Assembly: GCA_017311185.1 (NCBI GenBank)
Contig: JAESUZ010001754.1
Location: 420,272-484,271, forward strand
Direction: 5' to 3'
DNA length: 64,000 bases
DNA from: Proteles cristata cristata
Lineage: Eukaryota > Chordata > Mammalia > Carnivora > Hyaenidae
Shown: piece after piece, positions 1 through 12,764 of the stretch
How the letters are laid out: every line of letters begins with the position of its first letter
Numbering within the stretch: the stretch's first letter is position 1
Program-made: the position numbers and the translations under genes
Notes under the pieces: generated by a model
The model's input: the letters and a program-made list of their open reading frames with translations, nothing else
Database searches by the model: none
Told to the model about the DNA's origin: nothing

Positions 1-731
1 CTCTCTTCTCCCCCATCTCCCGGCTTCAAGTCCTTGCATCACCATCCCACGGTGAGCTTAACAAACAATTCTGCAGTCCCCGCTTCCCAGCACTGCCTCA
101 AACGGCCTCCGGTATTGGTTCATGTCAGAAGCAAAGCACATAAGCCTTTCTCTCCACATAGAAACGCGTATCTCTCATGCACATCCTTCTATGGTAGCAG
201 TAGCTTGTACATACACATATATATATGGATGGATATATACACATAGCCATTCGAATGCAGTCCCTCATATGAAAGTCTGTTGCTAAATGCAGGTTGTATG
301 ACCTGCAGGAGTTTTTTTTTTTTCTTCTGTGTTTCTGAATGTGGCTCAGAAGCACATGCCTTTAGCTGTGTCCTGATCTCCCAGGCTCTCACTGTGGGGA
401 CCCCTTTGGCCACAGCCCATGCACAGGCACACATGTCTTAGTGACCCTGCAATATCAAGGCAAACAGCTGACGCCCCCAGTTCACAGCCCCCCCCCCACT
501 CCCTCTCTCAACCTCCCCAAGCCCTCACCTCCCTCCCAGCCTCCCCGCACAATGTCTGGTGCTCAAGCTGGCTGCAGTGCCGACTGTACTCGCTTCTGGA
601 TAACAGACATATCACTCAGGGTGGAAGTGAACTGGCTCTCAGCCTAACCTGCAAGTGAACTGCTGTTTATTAGAACTTGGGCTTGTTTCCTGTGAGAGAC
701 GTCTGTATTTTTAGGCTTTGTAAACGTTAAA

Positions 732-752
732 ACACACACATACACACACACG
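732..752. repeat. CA microsatellite (short)
   Basis: About ten CA units with one TA interruption, in CACNG2 intron 1. Confidence 0.85.
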
Positions 753-1140
753 CAGCCAGTCGCCCCGAAAGATATGTGTGGCTCAAAGACATTACGAAAT
801 GCTCTTGAACTCAGCTTGAGATCCCGGAATAATTAGGATTTACCAAATAAGGATTCTTAGAAACAACAGATTTTTTTTTTAAAAAGGAGATTCGCAGATG
901 ATGATGTGTCTGGGACTTTTGGGGAGTAAGGGGAGGAGGAGGGGGGAAAGGGAGAACATTTTTGAATTCCTCATTGCGAAAAGAGGAGCAATGTTGACAG
1001 AAGCATTTATTCCACCCACCCCCCCTTGTAGATGGCAATGCTACACCAAATGGCAAATCCTAATGACTCCAAAGCAGGCAGAGCTCATTTGACTTTAAAA
1101 GACAATCTCTTGTTTTCATCACATCACAGATTATTCCAAT

Positions 1141-1360
1141 GAAGAGGTTTAGGGGAAGGGGGGGGGTGGAGGCTTGAGAGTTGAGTATGGCTTTTGCTTA
1201 TCGATTTTCTTTCCTCTGAAACTAACCCAACCAACCTTGATCTGTGGTAGGAAGGAGTGAAGTAAGAAAATGGTGGAATGTAAAGGGGACTTATTTGGAG
1301 GAGGGTGGGGAGGGGGAGTGAAAAGGGGAGGGGTGAGGTGGAGAGGGGGAGGAGATGGGA
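1141..1360. repeat. G/A-rich low-complexity tract
   Basis: The plus strand is dominated by G and A, with many runs of three or more G. The densest part is 1293-1360, ending ten bases from the stargazin exon 1 donor. On the transcript it is C/U-rich, a possible binding region for pyrimidine-tract proteins. Confidence 0.7.
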
Positions 1361-1365
1361 AATCA

Positions 1366-2500
<1,135 letters not shown>

Positions 2501-2741
2501 GCATTACCGGGTGGTGCTGAACTGGACAGCTCCCTGCGCCTCCCGCTCCGCGCGCGCCCCGGCTCGCTGGGCGGCCCGCCAGGAGGGGGGCGCGGGCCGG
2601 AGTCCTCCCTCCCTCCGGGGGCGGCAGGGCCAGCGCAGAGCCGGGGCTGCCTTTCCTCTTTTCACCCCTCTCCCCAGTCCTAAATTGAGCGCTCTTCTGG
2701 GCTCCCGGAGCTCGGAGGAAGGCGTAGCTAGAGACAGCTAG

Positions 2742-2742
<1 letters not shown>

Positions 2743-2772
<30 letters not shown>

Positions 2773-2773
2773 C
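2743..2773. repeat. CT microsatellite
   Basis: A run of CT dinucleotides at the outer edge of the CACNG2 CpG island. Confidence 0.85.
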
Positions 2774-3108
2774 CCTGCCCTCCCCCCTTAGTGTTTCTTC
2801 CAGCTCAGCCTCCTTCTCATTCCATCTCTACGTGCCCAGAGCTTCAAATACAACCCTCCCATCACAATCAGATGGGCACAAAACTTCAACCAGCCGTTTC
2901 TCTGCCTGGAAGCGGTGAAAATATAGCCTGGATGGGTAATTACAAACACGGTCTATATGTGTTTTGTAGATCGTCGTTTTCACTTTGCTGTTTGGGGGAA
3001 TGTGTTTTGTTTTATGTTATTGGCACGGTCGGTAGCCGCGTCTCCTTTTAGCCGGTCCTCTCTCCGTCTCTTTGTCTCTCTTTCCGGCTAACGGGGTGTG
3101 CAGTGCAC

Positions 3109-3131
3109 TGTGTGTGTGTGTCTCTCTCTCT
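3109..3131. repeat. TG/TC compound microsatellite
   Basis: Six TG units followed directly by about five TC units. Confidence 0.8.
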
Positions 3132-3777
3132 GTAGTTTTCCGTGAAATTCCGAATCTGCTCCCACGAGCAGACATTTTGGAAAGATTATTCATGGAAAAG
3201 GGTGCGAAAGGGTGCCTGGTAGCCGGGGCAGGGGCAATGATTTTCATCTCAAGGATAAACATGTTTGCGGGGGAAGTGGGTGAAATGCGAATCCTTCTAA
3301 GTTTCCTGTCATTCATAAACTGGGTTGGAAGAGATAAAAATCTCCCTGCCGTGAACACTGAAACACATCACAGCCCTCCCCTCTTCCTCAGCAGAATCCT
3401 TATGCTGGGTTAATTACAGTGTTAACTCTTATTCCTATATATGCAACTTTTCCTTAATGTGACTCCTGGAGAAAGAAGCCCATCAGATTCCTGCTGCTAT
3501 TGATAACGTTTTTCTCTGATCAGTTTCGTAGTTAAGTGAGAGCGCATGAGGCATGATGTAAGTGCCTTGTGTTTTCATTTTGGGGGGGAGGGCCCCAGAG
3601 AGAGGTGTGGGTCTGGTGCGCCAGTTGGGGGTTAGAGATGTCTTAATTTCATAACTCATTATTCCATACTTTCTTCTCTTTCCCTCCATTTTTGTCTTGA
3701 GATCATTTGTTTGACAATATCTCAGTGATTCGGTGATTACCAAAGAGGATATGATAGATGACTGGATTAAAAACAGA

Positions 3778-3799
3778 TTTTTTTTTTTTTTTTTTTTTT
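3778..3799. repeat. Poly-T run (22 bases)
   Basis: An uninterrupted T run with no SINE body attached. Confidence 0.85.
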
Positions 3800-4734
3800 G
3801 TGTTGGTTACCTTCTTTCCCTTAGCTGAGAGTTGGTCTGCCGGGTAATCTGTGTGTACTGTTTAGTGTAGAAAAACTACCTGTTTCTCCACCCTGCATAA
3901 AACTCCCTTTTCTCACTCTCTGCTCCTTTCTCAGAAGAGAAGGACTCCTATGAGGGGTGATTGCTGTGCTCCTGGCATCTGGTAGAGAGTCCTGGTGTCC
4001 AGAGAACAGACCCACAATTGCAGCAACTTCTGCTAAGGTACCTGGAGGGCATAGCAAGACATTTGCAGACTGAAGTTTTCTCCAGTCTGTGTCTCTCCCT
4101 GTGAGGACGGGGATGGGAATTGGGTTGTGAGATGGGGATCCTGATCCACTGAGCAGGGAGCTTAGCAAATTCAGCCAGGGGTTCAAGTGCATGATTCTCT
4201 TGGCTCTAGTCCATAAGGAAAAAGTGAAGGGCAGACAGGAAGGCCTCTTAGATGGGTTAGGCCTTTTGGGGGGACTGGAGAGAGGCTTGTCTGAAGGCAC
4301 ACGACAGGCTTGACCGAGCTTGCCCTCACTCCTGCTTGTCACCTGTGGTTGCCTCTGACCTGTCCAAGAAGCCCCTTCACACTAGAGGCAGAGCCCTCCT
4401 TCTTCCCTCTCCCATCACACTTCAGACCAACCCATGGATCTTTTGCTTAAATGCAATCAGTAACAGAGGCTCAGAAACTTCTGTTTGTCCACAGAGGCTG
4501 CTAACATCTTAGCCACTGACCGTAGCTACAGATTTGCAGTGTTTGATTAATCTCCTGGCCAGGTAATCATTGAGAGAAGGAAAGAGGGGTTAGGGGAATG
4601 GAACAGCTTTAGGCTATCAGTGTGGAGGAAATAGACTTCTGGAGACACAGTTTGTCTCTGCTGCTTAACAAATGCACTCCAAACAAGTGGGCTTCCTAGA
4701 GCCTTGGTTTTACTGTACGTAAAACGAGTGTATT

Positions 4735-4962
4735 GGGACCTGCCCCTTCCTTTCTGAAGTTGTTTCTGGCTTCTCCCTGCTTTTCACCCCTGCCACCGCC
4801 ACTGTGCTCGGGCTTCTACATCCCCTTTCTAGCACTTAATCACGCCTGTGTCATCGCCCTCGCTGACTTGCGAACCCTTGAGGTCAATGCCTGTGTCTTG
4901 TCCATCATGATGACCTGGTTCCTAGTGTGCAGGACTTGATACATAGCCGGTGCTTGATAGCA
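4735..4962 (+). repeat. L2 LINE 3' fragment
   Basis: Eroded L2 3' UTR text: an early cysteine/pyrimidine-rich part, then ACCCTTGAGGTCAATGCCTG and a terminal CATAGCCGGTGCTTGATA. Confidence 0.55.
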
Positions 4963-5050
4963 GTGGCTGAGTGATTACAGTGAGGATTAAATGGTACGAG
5001 ACAGGTGATGTGCCTGGCACATAGTAGGCACTTAGTGAATGTGACTTTCC
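4963..5050 (+). repeat. MIR SINE fragment
   Basis: MIR 3' half: GAGGATTAAATGG followed by GTGCCTGGCACATAGTAGGC. Confidence 0.75.
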
Positions 5051-5379
5051 TCCTTCTCTTTCCCGCTTTTATATCCAGTTGGGTGTCTTGCTTCCTTGAT
5101 CTAACTCCTGTTCCGCGCCCCACCCCCCTCGCCGACCTAGCCTACTCCTTAGGTCCCTTCTGCGGCCCAGACAAGGCTTCCTGGGAAGAGCTGGCTCGGT
5201 GTGATCCCCATTCGATGGCTTGGACACACCAGGCATACATACTTAGCAGCTGCTGAATGGGCGCTCTTAGGGAAACAGCTTTGTGTGCCTGCAGTCGGTT
5301 ACTTGGGAAGGGCTTAGAGGAAATTAGCTGAAATGCCACGGGCCTATTTTGAGCTCCTTCTTTGATGGAGTGGAAACAA

Positions 5380-5510
5380 CATGGGATTTGGACACAGCAG
5401 ACCTGGCTTGGAGGCACCAAGCTGCCTTTTCCTCACTTTTGACCTTGGGCAGTCTCTTAACTTTTCTGGAAACCTCTTTGCATCTGTCAAGGAGCATCGT
5501 GGAGGGCCCT
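5380..5510 (+). repeat. MIR SINE fragment
   Basis: MIR 5'-to-core text: GACCTGGCTTGG, then TTGACCTTGGGCAGTCTCTT. Confidence 0.7.
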
Positions 5511-5554
5511 TACAGTGTGGTTGTCAGTATTATACATGAACAGCGGTAATAAAA

Positions 5555-5765
5555 GCTGATGAGCCAGACACTGGTCTAAGCTGAATCTCACAATAACGCT
5601 ATGGGATATGTACGATCATTATTCCCATCTTACAGATGAGGAAACCAAGAAGCGTAATGGGTTAAGTATCCAGCCTAAGGTTGCCCAGTTAGTGAGTGGG
5701 AAAGCTGGGAGTCAAGTCCAGGAGCTGGCTTCAGAGCCCGTGTCTTAACCACTGTATCTTGACCC
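5555..5765 (-). repeat. MIR SINE, near full length
   Basis: Reverse MIR: CAGACACTGGTCTAAGC, CCCATCTTACAGATGAGGAA, GTTGCCCAGTTAGTGAGTGG and CTTAACCACTGTA in the expected order. Confidence 0.85.
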
Positions 5766-5849
5766 AACATATGGACTTTCTGAATAAGGATATTACACCA
5801 AGTTTACTGACTTCTCATCCACATCCACAGACTTGGTGCGCATTAAGGG

Positions 5850-6045
5850 AGTGACTTCTAGGTGCTTGCTGTTTGCACAGAGATTCTTACACTTACCTTT
5901 CCAACAACCCTACAAATGTGTATTACTCTCTTATCTTACAGGCGAGTAAGAAGAGGCTCAGAGAGGTCATAGATCAAGTCCCAAGGTCATGTATCAAGTT
6001 AGCCTGAACAGCAGAAACTTGAATACTTTGCACTGCTTCAAGCTC
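5850..6045 (-). repeat. MIR SINE fragment
   Basis: Reverse MIR with CAACAACCCTACAAATG, ATCTTACAGGCGAGTAAGAA, then GAGGCTCAGAGAGGTCA. Confidence 0.75.
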
Positions 6046-6089
6046 AACTAGGTCTAAGTCCCGGAGTTTATTCACCTGTTCATTTATTC

Positions 6090-6780
6090 CTTCAGAAAAC
6101 CAAGCACCTACTATATGTCAGGCACTGTATTAATTCCTGAGGGTATTGAGCAGGCAGAAATGGTCCCTTCCTCCAAGGACCCAAAGACAAGTGGGAGGGG
6201 CAGACAGGTAAGGAACAGCCATGTCAAAGGTGAGGGGAACGTTAGGTGACAGAGGCTGTGGGGCCACGGAGTAGGGAGACCAAACCCAACCCAAGGGATA
6301 AAGGACATCATCCCAGAGAGCAAGGCATTTAAGCTGAGATGTAGGAATAGGAAAGAGTTAGCTAGGCCAGGACGGGGCGGCTGAGAAGAGGAAGAGCCTT
6401 CTCGGCTGAAGGGAACAGTATGTGCCAAGGTTTGAAAGTACGCACGGGTGGGGAAAGATGATTGGCCAGTTTTAGGGAAAACATGCCAACTGTGGCTGAT
6501 CTAAAGACAGTGATGGGGAAATGCTTTAGGCTAAGAACCTGGAGGCCTTGGAAAGGAGGTTGGAGCATGGGGAACATCCCAGGGGATGCGGTGGGGCAGG
6601 GAATGTGAGAAGTGAAGCTGGAGACAGGGAAAAAGCAGGGCAGCTGTGGTGAGGCTCCAGGCTATCGACGGTGGTGGCCTGGACCAGTGGTGGCAATGGG
6701 GATGGAAAGAAGTGGAGATGCTGGGGGGTACTGGGGAGAAAATTGATGGACCTTCGTGCGCATTATAGAGACAGCCACTC
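6090..6780. repeat. Ancient mammalian interspersed repeat, family not assigned
   Basis: It opens with AAGCACCTACTATATGTCAG and continues through text typical of a common old mammalian repeat (GAGCTGAGATG..., GGAACAGTATGTGCCAAGG, GTGGCCTGGACCAGTGGTGG). I cannot name the family with certainty; it explains the open frames here. Confidence 0.5.
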
Positions 6781-7639
6781 TGAGGGAGAAGCAGACTGGA
6801 GGGGGGTGGGGGGCAGCAAAGGGGGTAAACTGAGAACCCTGCTTTGCTCATGGGTGTGATTTTGTTACATTCTATTGCCTCTTCTCTCCCTGCTCCTATC
6901 CTTTCTCTGCTCAGCATGGCCGTTAATTAATTAGGACTGTAAGTCATTCATTCAATTACATCCTCCCCCCACCCCCCGTCCCCTCCTGGAATTAAGCAAG
7001 GATTTTGTGTTCACATAGTATTTCCAATACTTAGAACAGTCCCCAACACATAGTAGGTGCTATATAAAAAACAAATTACTGTATTTGGTCTAAAAATCTA
7101 AATGCATGCATCTAGATGCATAGCTTCTCTGTTTCAGGTGATGTGCTGAGGTGCTAAGGAGGCAGGTGAGATGAACATACCCAAACCAGGGAGACTGGTA
7201 AGCATACAGCTAATTCCAAGGCAGTGTGTGGTCTAGCCTAGGGAAGATCTGGAGGATCCACACAGTGGATTCCCTACTGTGTGCTCCCACAGCCCCCTCG
7301 GTGCTTCTCCTGTTGTTTGGAATTTCTGTTTAATGGCCGGCATATAGTAGGTCCACGATGCGTATTTGAGGAAGGAGGGATGGAAAGAACAAAATGAAGA
7401 CATGGGCTATGAAAGTCCAGGGAAAGAAAGCATTTGTTTCTCTCTTAGAGTGTCTCAGATGGCTTGGCGTTGCCCACAGGTTCACTCTCAAAGGCCAGGA
7501 GAAAAGGTCAAGGAAGAGACTGACCAATGACTGACGTCCTCCTTGATATGGACAGGAAGCCCTGGGCTTGCTCCGGAGAGGGTGCTGTGCCCGGGGTGAT
7601 GCCCACTGGTGCCGCTGCTCTTATGGCCCTTGAGCAGAA

Positions 7640-7790
7640 GTGATGATGTGGCAAGAGAATGGGCGTGGAGCCAGATGGAGCTGGGTTCGAATCCCTGCCC
7701 TGCTGCTTGCTCTCTGTGTGACCAAGGCTGAGCCTCAACTTCCTCATCTGTAAATGGGGGTAACAGGTGTCTCGTGTTTTTCCTCCTTTA
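7640..7790 (+). repeat. MIR SINE
   Basis: GGAGCTGGGTTCGAATCCCT (tRNA-like B box), then GTGTGACCAAGGCTGAGC and TTCCTCATCTGTAAATGGGG. Confidence 0.9.
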
Positions 7791-7799
7791 AGTCCTTTC

Positions 7800-8140
7800 C
7801 ACTTACTATTCTCTCCGTTAGCATGCGTTCCTTCCTGAACCCCACTCCCCCACCTCCTCATTCAGGTCTTAGCTGTGATACCACCTCCCGAGAGTCATCG
7901 CCCGCTCATACAGCGTGATGTGCCCCTCCGTATGACACCGACCTGTTTTGTTTACGTCTTAGTGCTTGCTGCAACTTGACATTTCTTGTTTATTGTCTGA
8001 AGTCTCTCCCCGCCCACTTCCTGCCACCCAGCCCGTCGGACCTCATCATTCTTGTTCATTCCAGTATCCCCAGTGCCTAGAAAGTGCCTGAAGGATGGTA
8101 GGTGCTCAGAGAGTTGTTTTGGAAGGAGTGAATAAGGTTC
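7800..8140 (+). repeat. L2 LINE 3' fragment
   Basis: L2 3' text ending CCAGTATCCCCAGTGCCTAG, then GGTAGGTGCTCAGAGAG; follows the MIR directly. Confidence 0.7.
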
Positions 8141-9079
8141 AGGCTGTGAGGAATAAGCAATAGGGACCAGATACAAGCATTTGGGAAACCGCTAAAGCAG
8201 GCTCTAGAAGGTCCTGACGCTTGGCCAGTGGGGGTGGGGGGGGGGTGGGGAAGGGGAAGGTGTCTCCGAGGTGCTGTGGGAGCACTGGGAGCTTGTGGCG
8301 GGAAGGCAGCACTCTCCGGTGTCAGACGTGGGAGGCAGCCCTGGCCTGGCGTGTCCACACCACTCCTCGCGGGCCTGCTCTGCTTTATTGATCCCACGCA
8401 GGCCATCGTGGGGACCAGAGACTTCTAGCCTGGACAGCTGTTCCGCCCCAAGCTGGAGCAGGTGCTCCAGAGAGGCCCGGATGGGGCGGGGAGGAAGGAG
8501 ATGTTGGGAGACTTGGGGTTTCTGACCTTACAGCACTGAGAGCAGCTGGGAGAGCCTCAGGGAGCCCCAGGAGTCTGCTGCCGGAGGGGCTCATCATGGG
8601 GGGATGTGGTTCGTTCTGAGCCTGGCGAGAACCAGAGGCCGAAGATCCACACGTGGTGATGTCTGTGCCCACAATTTCCACAGATGAGCGGCTTCCCCAC
8701 CCAGGACTTGCAGTCCCATTCTGAGCTCTGAATCACCAGAGCTCTGTCCCTCCCCAGGCCCCATCCCCGGCTGGTGTGGGATTTCACCAGGAACTGAGCC
8801 ACAGTAAAGAATATTATGATAGAAAATCAATAAGAAAGTTACAGAGTAAAACAAAAAATAATAAAGAGGACACAAGGATGCAGAGGTGAAGCAAGAAACA
8901 GAATGGTAAAGGACAGAAGGGCAGGGAGAAGAGGTGATTTCCAGGGACCTTTCGGGGGGAAGGATGGGCAAGTTTGGGAGGTGACAGAGAAGGGGTCCTG
9001 AGTGTCCTTCGGCCATCCTGCAGTCCCTCACCTCCCACTTCCCTCCCAAGCTCCCCTCCTCCAGTCAAACCAGACTCTA

Positions 9080-9440
9080 TGCCTGAACCCCACGGCCCCA
9101 TGCCTACCCCAGGGCCTTTGCATCACAGTTTTGGTGTCTGGGATGCCAATCTTCCGGGAGCTGATTCAATCCCTCCTTCCCACAGCTGTCTGCTCAGAGG
9201 CCCAACTGACCACCCGCTAGAGATGCCCACCTGCCCTTCCTCCATCACCGCTCCTTCTTTACCTGCTGAAATGTCCTCCTTAACCCTTAGCAGTAACCCC
9301 CACCCCCCACCCTGGAAGAGTGTACTCTGCCATTTATTTTCTGAGTTACAGCCTAAAGTTCGGGGTCTCGCCATGTTGTTCTTATCTTCCCTGCCTCTCC
9401 CCCAGTGCCCGGGACATTTAGGTGCTCACAAAAAATGAGT
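9080..9440 (+). repeat. L2 LINE 3' fragment
   Basis: CCAGGGCCTTTGCATCACAG followed by the eroded L2 3' UTR and CAGTGCCCGGGACATTTAGG. Confidence 0.75.
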
Positions 9441-9769
9441 GTACTGCTCAGGAAGCCCCCTGACCTGGGCAAGTAGGGAAAGAGGCGGAAGGTCCCAGAG
9501 GAGGCAGGAAATGGGAATATCCCAGGAGAGCTGGCCTGAGATCGTGCACAGGGAAGCTAACAACGTCTTCAGGAGAAGATGCTGGAAGTTTCTGGGAGGA
9601 GGTGGAGTGGGGGGCGGGGGCGGACTTCCAAGGCTCCTGGGCAAAGTAGAACTTGGAGAGGTGACAGGCAGGAAGGACAGGAGGGCACTCCTCTCTGTGC
9701 CGATTTCGAGCAGATCAAGTAGAAGGGGCTGCTGAGTGGGCAGCACAGGCACAGGAGGGTGGGCTGGGG

Positions 9770-9950
9770 GCGGGGTCTCAGGTTCAGGCTTCCCAGCAGC
9801 GTGGCCTCTCCCGAGTCTCAGCTGGCCCGTCTGGAAAATGGGGCAGCGTTGTCGGCCTCGACGTGCTATCCTGATAATTAAATGAAATAAAAAAGCACTT
9901 CCGGTGACTCCTCCACGGTAAGCCCTAAATAAATATTGGCTACACGTTGA
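9770..9950 (+). repeat. MIR SINE
   Basis: CTCAGCTGGCCCGTCTGGAA, AATGGGGCAGCG, ATAATTAAATGAAATAAAAA and a terminal CCTAAATAAATATTGGCT. Confidence 0.75.
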
Positions 9951-10340
9951 GCTTTTGTTGGGTGTTGCATGCTTTGAATAAAACACAAAAAGGAAAAAGA
10001 TGTGGTTCTCTGCTCAGTCAAGTGCAGAGAGGCGTGGGAAGAGACCTGCTGGTGGCACTCAGCGTGGGGTGGATGGAAGGGGGAGGCGGCCACGGGGGCA
10101 CCACCAGGGGGTAAGGTGGTGCCGCCTGGGCACTCAGCATGGGCATCGGGGAGTCGGCGGCCACTGAGCCGTGTCTCGAAGGACGAGTGGAAGAGAAGGC
10201 CAGGCAAAGTGCTCTAGGCAAAGAGGGGCAGGAAGCCTGAAGACAGAGCATGTGAATCATTCCCTCAACGCAAATTTGCTGGAAAATGAAAACTTAAAAA
10301 AAAAAAAGAAGATTCTAGAAAGTCAATCTCTAAATCTTTT

Positions 10341-10519
10341 TTAAAACAATGTTTATTTCTGTCTTTATTTTTGAGAGAGTAGAAGGAGGGGCGGAGAGAG
10401 AAGGAGAGAGAATCCAGAGCAGGCTCTGTGCAGGGCTCGAACTCACCAACTATGAGATCATGACCTGAGCTGAACTCAAGAGTCGGAGGCTTAACCAACT
10501 GAGTCAGCCGGGAATCCCC
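10341..10519 (-). repeat. SINEC_Fc-type tRNA-Lys SINE, diverged
   Basis: Reverse felid SINE flanked by a clean target-site duplication, AATCTCTAAATCTTTT. Its 5' end is mutated (CAGCCGGGAATCCCC), so it belongs to an older set. Confidence 0.85.
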
Positions 10520-10563
10520 AATCTCTAAATCTTTTAATTGTTATTATTTTTTAATTATAAATT

Positions 10564-10783
10564 TTTAAAATGTTTATTTATTTTTGAGAGAGAAAGACAG
10601 AGACAGAGAGAGAGACACAGCCCGAGCAGGGGAGGGGCAGAGAGAGAGACACAGAATCCGAAACAGGCTTCAGGCTCTGAGCTGTCAGCACAGAGCCCAA
10701 CACGGGGCTCGAACCCACAAACTGCGAGATCATGACCTGAGCCAGAGTCGGACGCTTAATTGACTGAGCCACCGAGGCGCCCC
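10564..10783 (-). repeat. SINEC_Fc-type tRNA-Lys SINE
   Basis: Reverse SINE with TTTATTTATTTTTGAGAGAG tail side and GAGCCACCGAGGCGCCCC head; TTAATTAT-like duplication at both ends. Confidence 0.93.
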
Positions 10784-11129
10784 TTAATTATTTTTAACTG
10801 AAGACGCTTTTGTGATTTTTGCAAACTATCTGTTAAAAATAAAAACTATATTTTCTAAAAAAAAAAAAAAAAGAATTGGTTCAACACCTACTATATGTCA
10901 AGACACAACAGTAAGCCCGCCATGGTCCCTCCCTCCAGGATCACACGCGGCCAGGAGGCCGATGCCATGTGATCGATTCTAAGTCGGTTAATTGCAACCC
11001 TGTGCGCTTGTGAGAGCTGCAGGTAATTCTGTTTGGCCAAAGTGCCTGAAGGAAGGGGTGGAGACCTGGCTGGAAGGGGAGGTGGGCCGATCGGGAGGGC
11101 CTCGCATCGCACAGTACTTGCTAGGTGAC

Positions 11130-11310
11130 AGCTCCGTGCGATGGGTACAGAGGTGAACAAAACCAGGTCCTTAGTTGGCAGGAGCCAATGACCGACTGTG
11201 GAGTGGTAGAGGGAGATCCGTGGTGTGACAGGAGCACAGCATGGGAAGTGACAGTGGCGGAAGGCTTCATGGAGGAGGTGACATTCACCTCTTCCTGCGA
11301 CTGAATAGCA
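11130..11310. repeat. Ancient mammalian repeat, family not assigned
   Basis: Text of the same old repeat type as at 6.1 kb: GGTACAGAGGTGAACAAAAC, later GGAGGTGACATTCACCTCTT. Confidence 0.4.
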
Positions 11311-11544
11311 ATCCCAAAGCTGACCGTCTGGTCTTTCAGGAGCGCGGGCTTCTGAACCTGCAGGCTTAGTGGGACATGAGTCACACCCAAGAATGGCTCA
11401 GAATGCTTTGTTCTGGAAGTTCCTTCTCTGGGCCCTGGATGTAAGTAAGGGAAGGAAGGGTGGCATCATCCTGAGACATCGACCCAAAGACCAGAATGTG
11501 GCGAGGAGCGACGCGCTGCCCCTATGCCCGTAGGTGCTCGGGCC

Positions 11545-11720
11545 AAGGGGCAGGAGTCTCAAGCTCCTCCCTCCCTCACCAGCTATGTGAGCTTGAGACA
11601 GGCTATTCTACCTCTCTGCCTCTGTGTGCTTATCTGTAAAATGGGCGTCTTGGTGGCTTTATGGGGCTGTTGTCATCATGAGGACTGAATGTGTGTCTCC
11701 CCCTTGGTATGTTTTAATTA
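11545..11720 (+). repeat. MIR SINE
   Basis: CACCAGCTATGTGAGCTTGA, CTTATCTGTAAAATGGGCGT and a TTGTCATCATGAGGACTGAA core. Confidence 0.85.
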
Positions 11721-11939
11721 CAAATGATTTGCTGTCTGCCAAGCATGCCACCGATCCTAGAAGTGTGGCTGACCTCGCTCCTTGTAAGGACAGTCAGAAG
11801 GTGGGCAGCCTGTTATCTGAGCCAGTAACTCACTGCGTGAGTAGTGGCCCAGCCCCTTCCAAGGGCCCGTGCGGAGTTTGGACAGAGGGACTATCTCCCA
11901 GTGGGACGTGGGGCTGTTTCCAGAGGCTGCTTCCAAACC

Positions 11940-12150
11940 AGGCTAGACGCGATGCCCTGGCCAGTCTCCTCCGAGCCTCCTGCCTCATGTCTTCCTGCTA
12001 CAAATGCTGTTTCTCGTCTTTCTTGACAAGTCCTGAGTCCCGAGGGGCTGGATCCTTGTCCCTCGGGCTCAGCACTGTGTCCTTTGCATCTCACACAGAG
12101 TTTGGCACAAAACGGGCTCTCCGCACGCGCTTGTTGATAAGTGGGCTGAG
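11940..12150 (+). repeat. L2 LINE 3' fragment
   Basis: Ends with the L2-like TCAGCACTGTGTCCTTTGCA and AGTTTGGCACAAAACGGGCT. Confidence 0.55.
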
Positions 12151-12224
12151 GGTGGGTAGGAGGAGAGAGGTGAGGGGCAGGAGTATGTCTTCAATGACGG
12201 GGCATCCCGTTGACCACCCAGCTC

Positions 12225-12420
12225 CCACATTTGTTGAGCACCGCCTGTGTGCCCAGGTGGGCCCGTGTGATCCTCCCAGCAAGCCCCCCAGGGAAGTTCG
12301 GTCATGGCTCTCATTGTACAGATGGGGAATCCCAGGCACAGAGAGGCCAAGCAACTTGCCCAAGGTGACACAGCCACGAAGTGATAGAATCAAGATTCCA
12401 GCCAGAGGGCTCTTGTGAGG
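12225..12420 (-). repeat. MIR SINE, near full length
   Basis: TTGTTGAGCACCGCCTGTGT, ATTGTACAGATGGGGAATCC, GCACAGAGAGGCCAAGCAAC and TTGCCCAAGGTGACACAGCC. Confidence 0.9.
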
Positions 12421-12474
12421 TAGTCTCCCATTTGCCAATTGCCTGCTGTCTGCTCCTCTCTTGGTCCTTTAATA

Positions 12475-12590
12475 TTGCAGAAACCTTGGGGAAACTGAGG
12501 CTCGGGGAGGTGAACGTGCCAGGCCAAACAGCCAGCAAATGGCAGATTCATGATGCTTTGCACACAGCTTTGCCTGTCTGCAAAGTTTCT
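12475..12590 (-). repeat. MIR SINE fragment
   Basis: GGGGAAACTGAGGCTCGGGG then CCAAACAGCCAGCAAATGGC. Confidence 0.65.
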
Positions 12591-12764
12591 GGCCATGGCA
12601 TTCAGGGCCCCAGAGTCGAGAGAGGTCCTGCGGGTTGGCTGTCCCTCCCCTTCCCTGTGTCAGCGACAGGTTAGCATCATACTGAACTCTTGCCTTCCTT
12701 CTGGCCTCTCGCCTAGGCCTGCCCTGGCTGTGAGGGGGTTATACTTAGCTGGTGGAGGCCACGC

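Larger units (their letters stand above)
2774..4729. other. Repeat-poor flank upstream of CACNG2
   Basis: Nearly 2 kb with no SINE, MIR or L2 that I can recognise and no credible coding exon. It carries AT-rich patches with homeodomain-like TAATTA cores (for example GGTTAATTACAGTGTTAACT near 3408-3427) and a TATATATG near 3436. It may hold distal promoter or enhancer sequence for CACNG2, or exons of a divergent noncoding transcript; neither can be shown from one genome. Confidence 0.4.

Noticed and set aside
10564..10783. tRNA-gene-like A and B boxes
   Set aside because: These belong to tRNA-Lys-derived SINEs present in dozens of copies; no copy keeps an intact cloverleaf, so none is called a tRNA gene.
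11624..12418. Plus-strand ORF of 264 codons
   Set aside because: It starts in a MIR and runs through an L2 fragment and a reverse MIR; no domain, no splice or promoter support.
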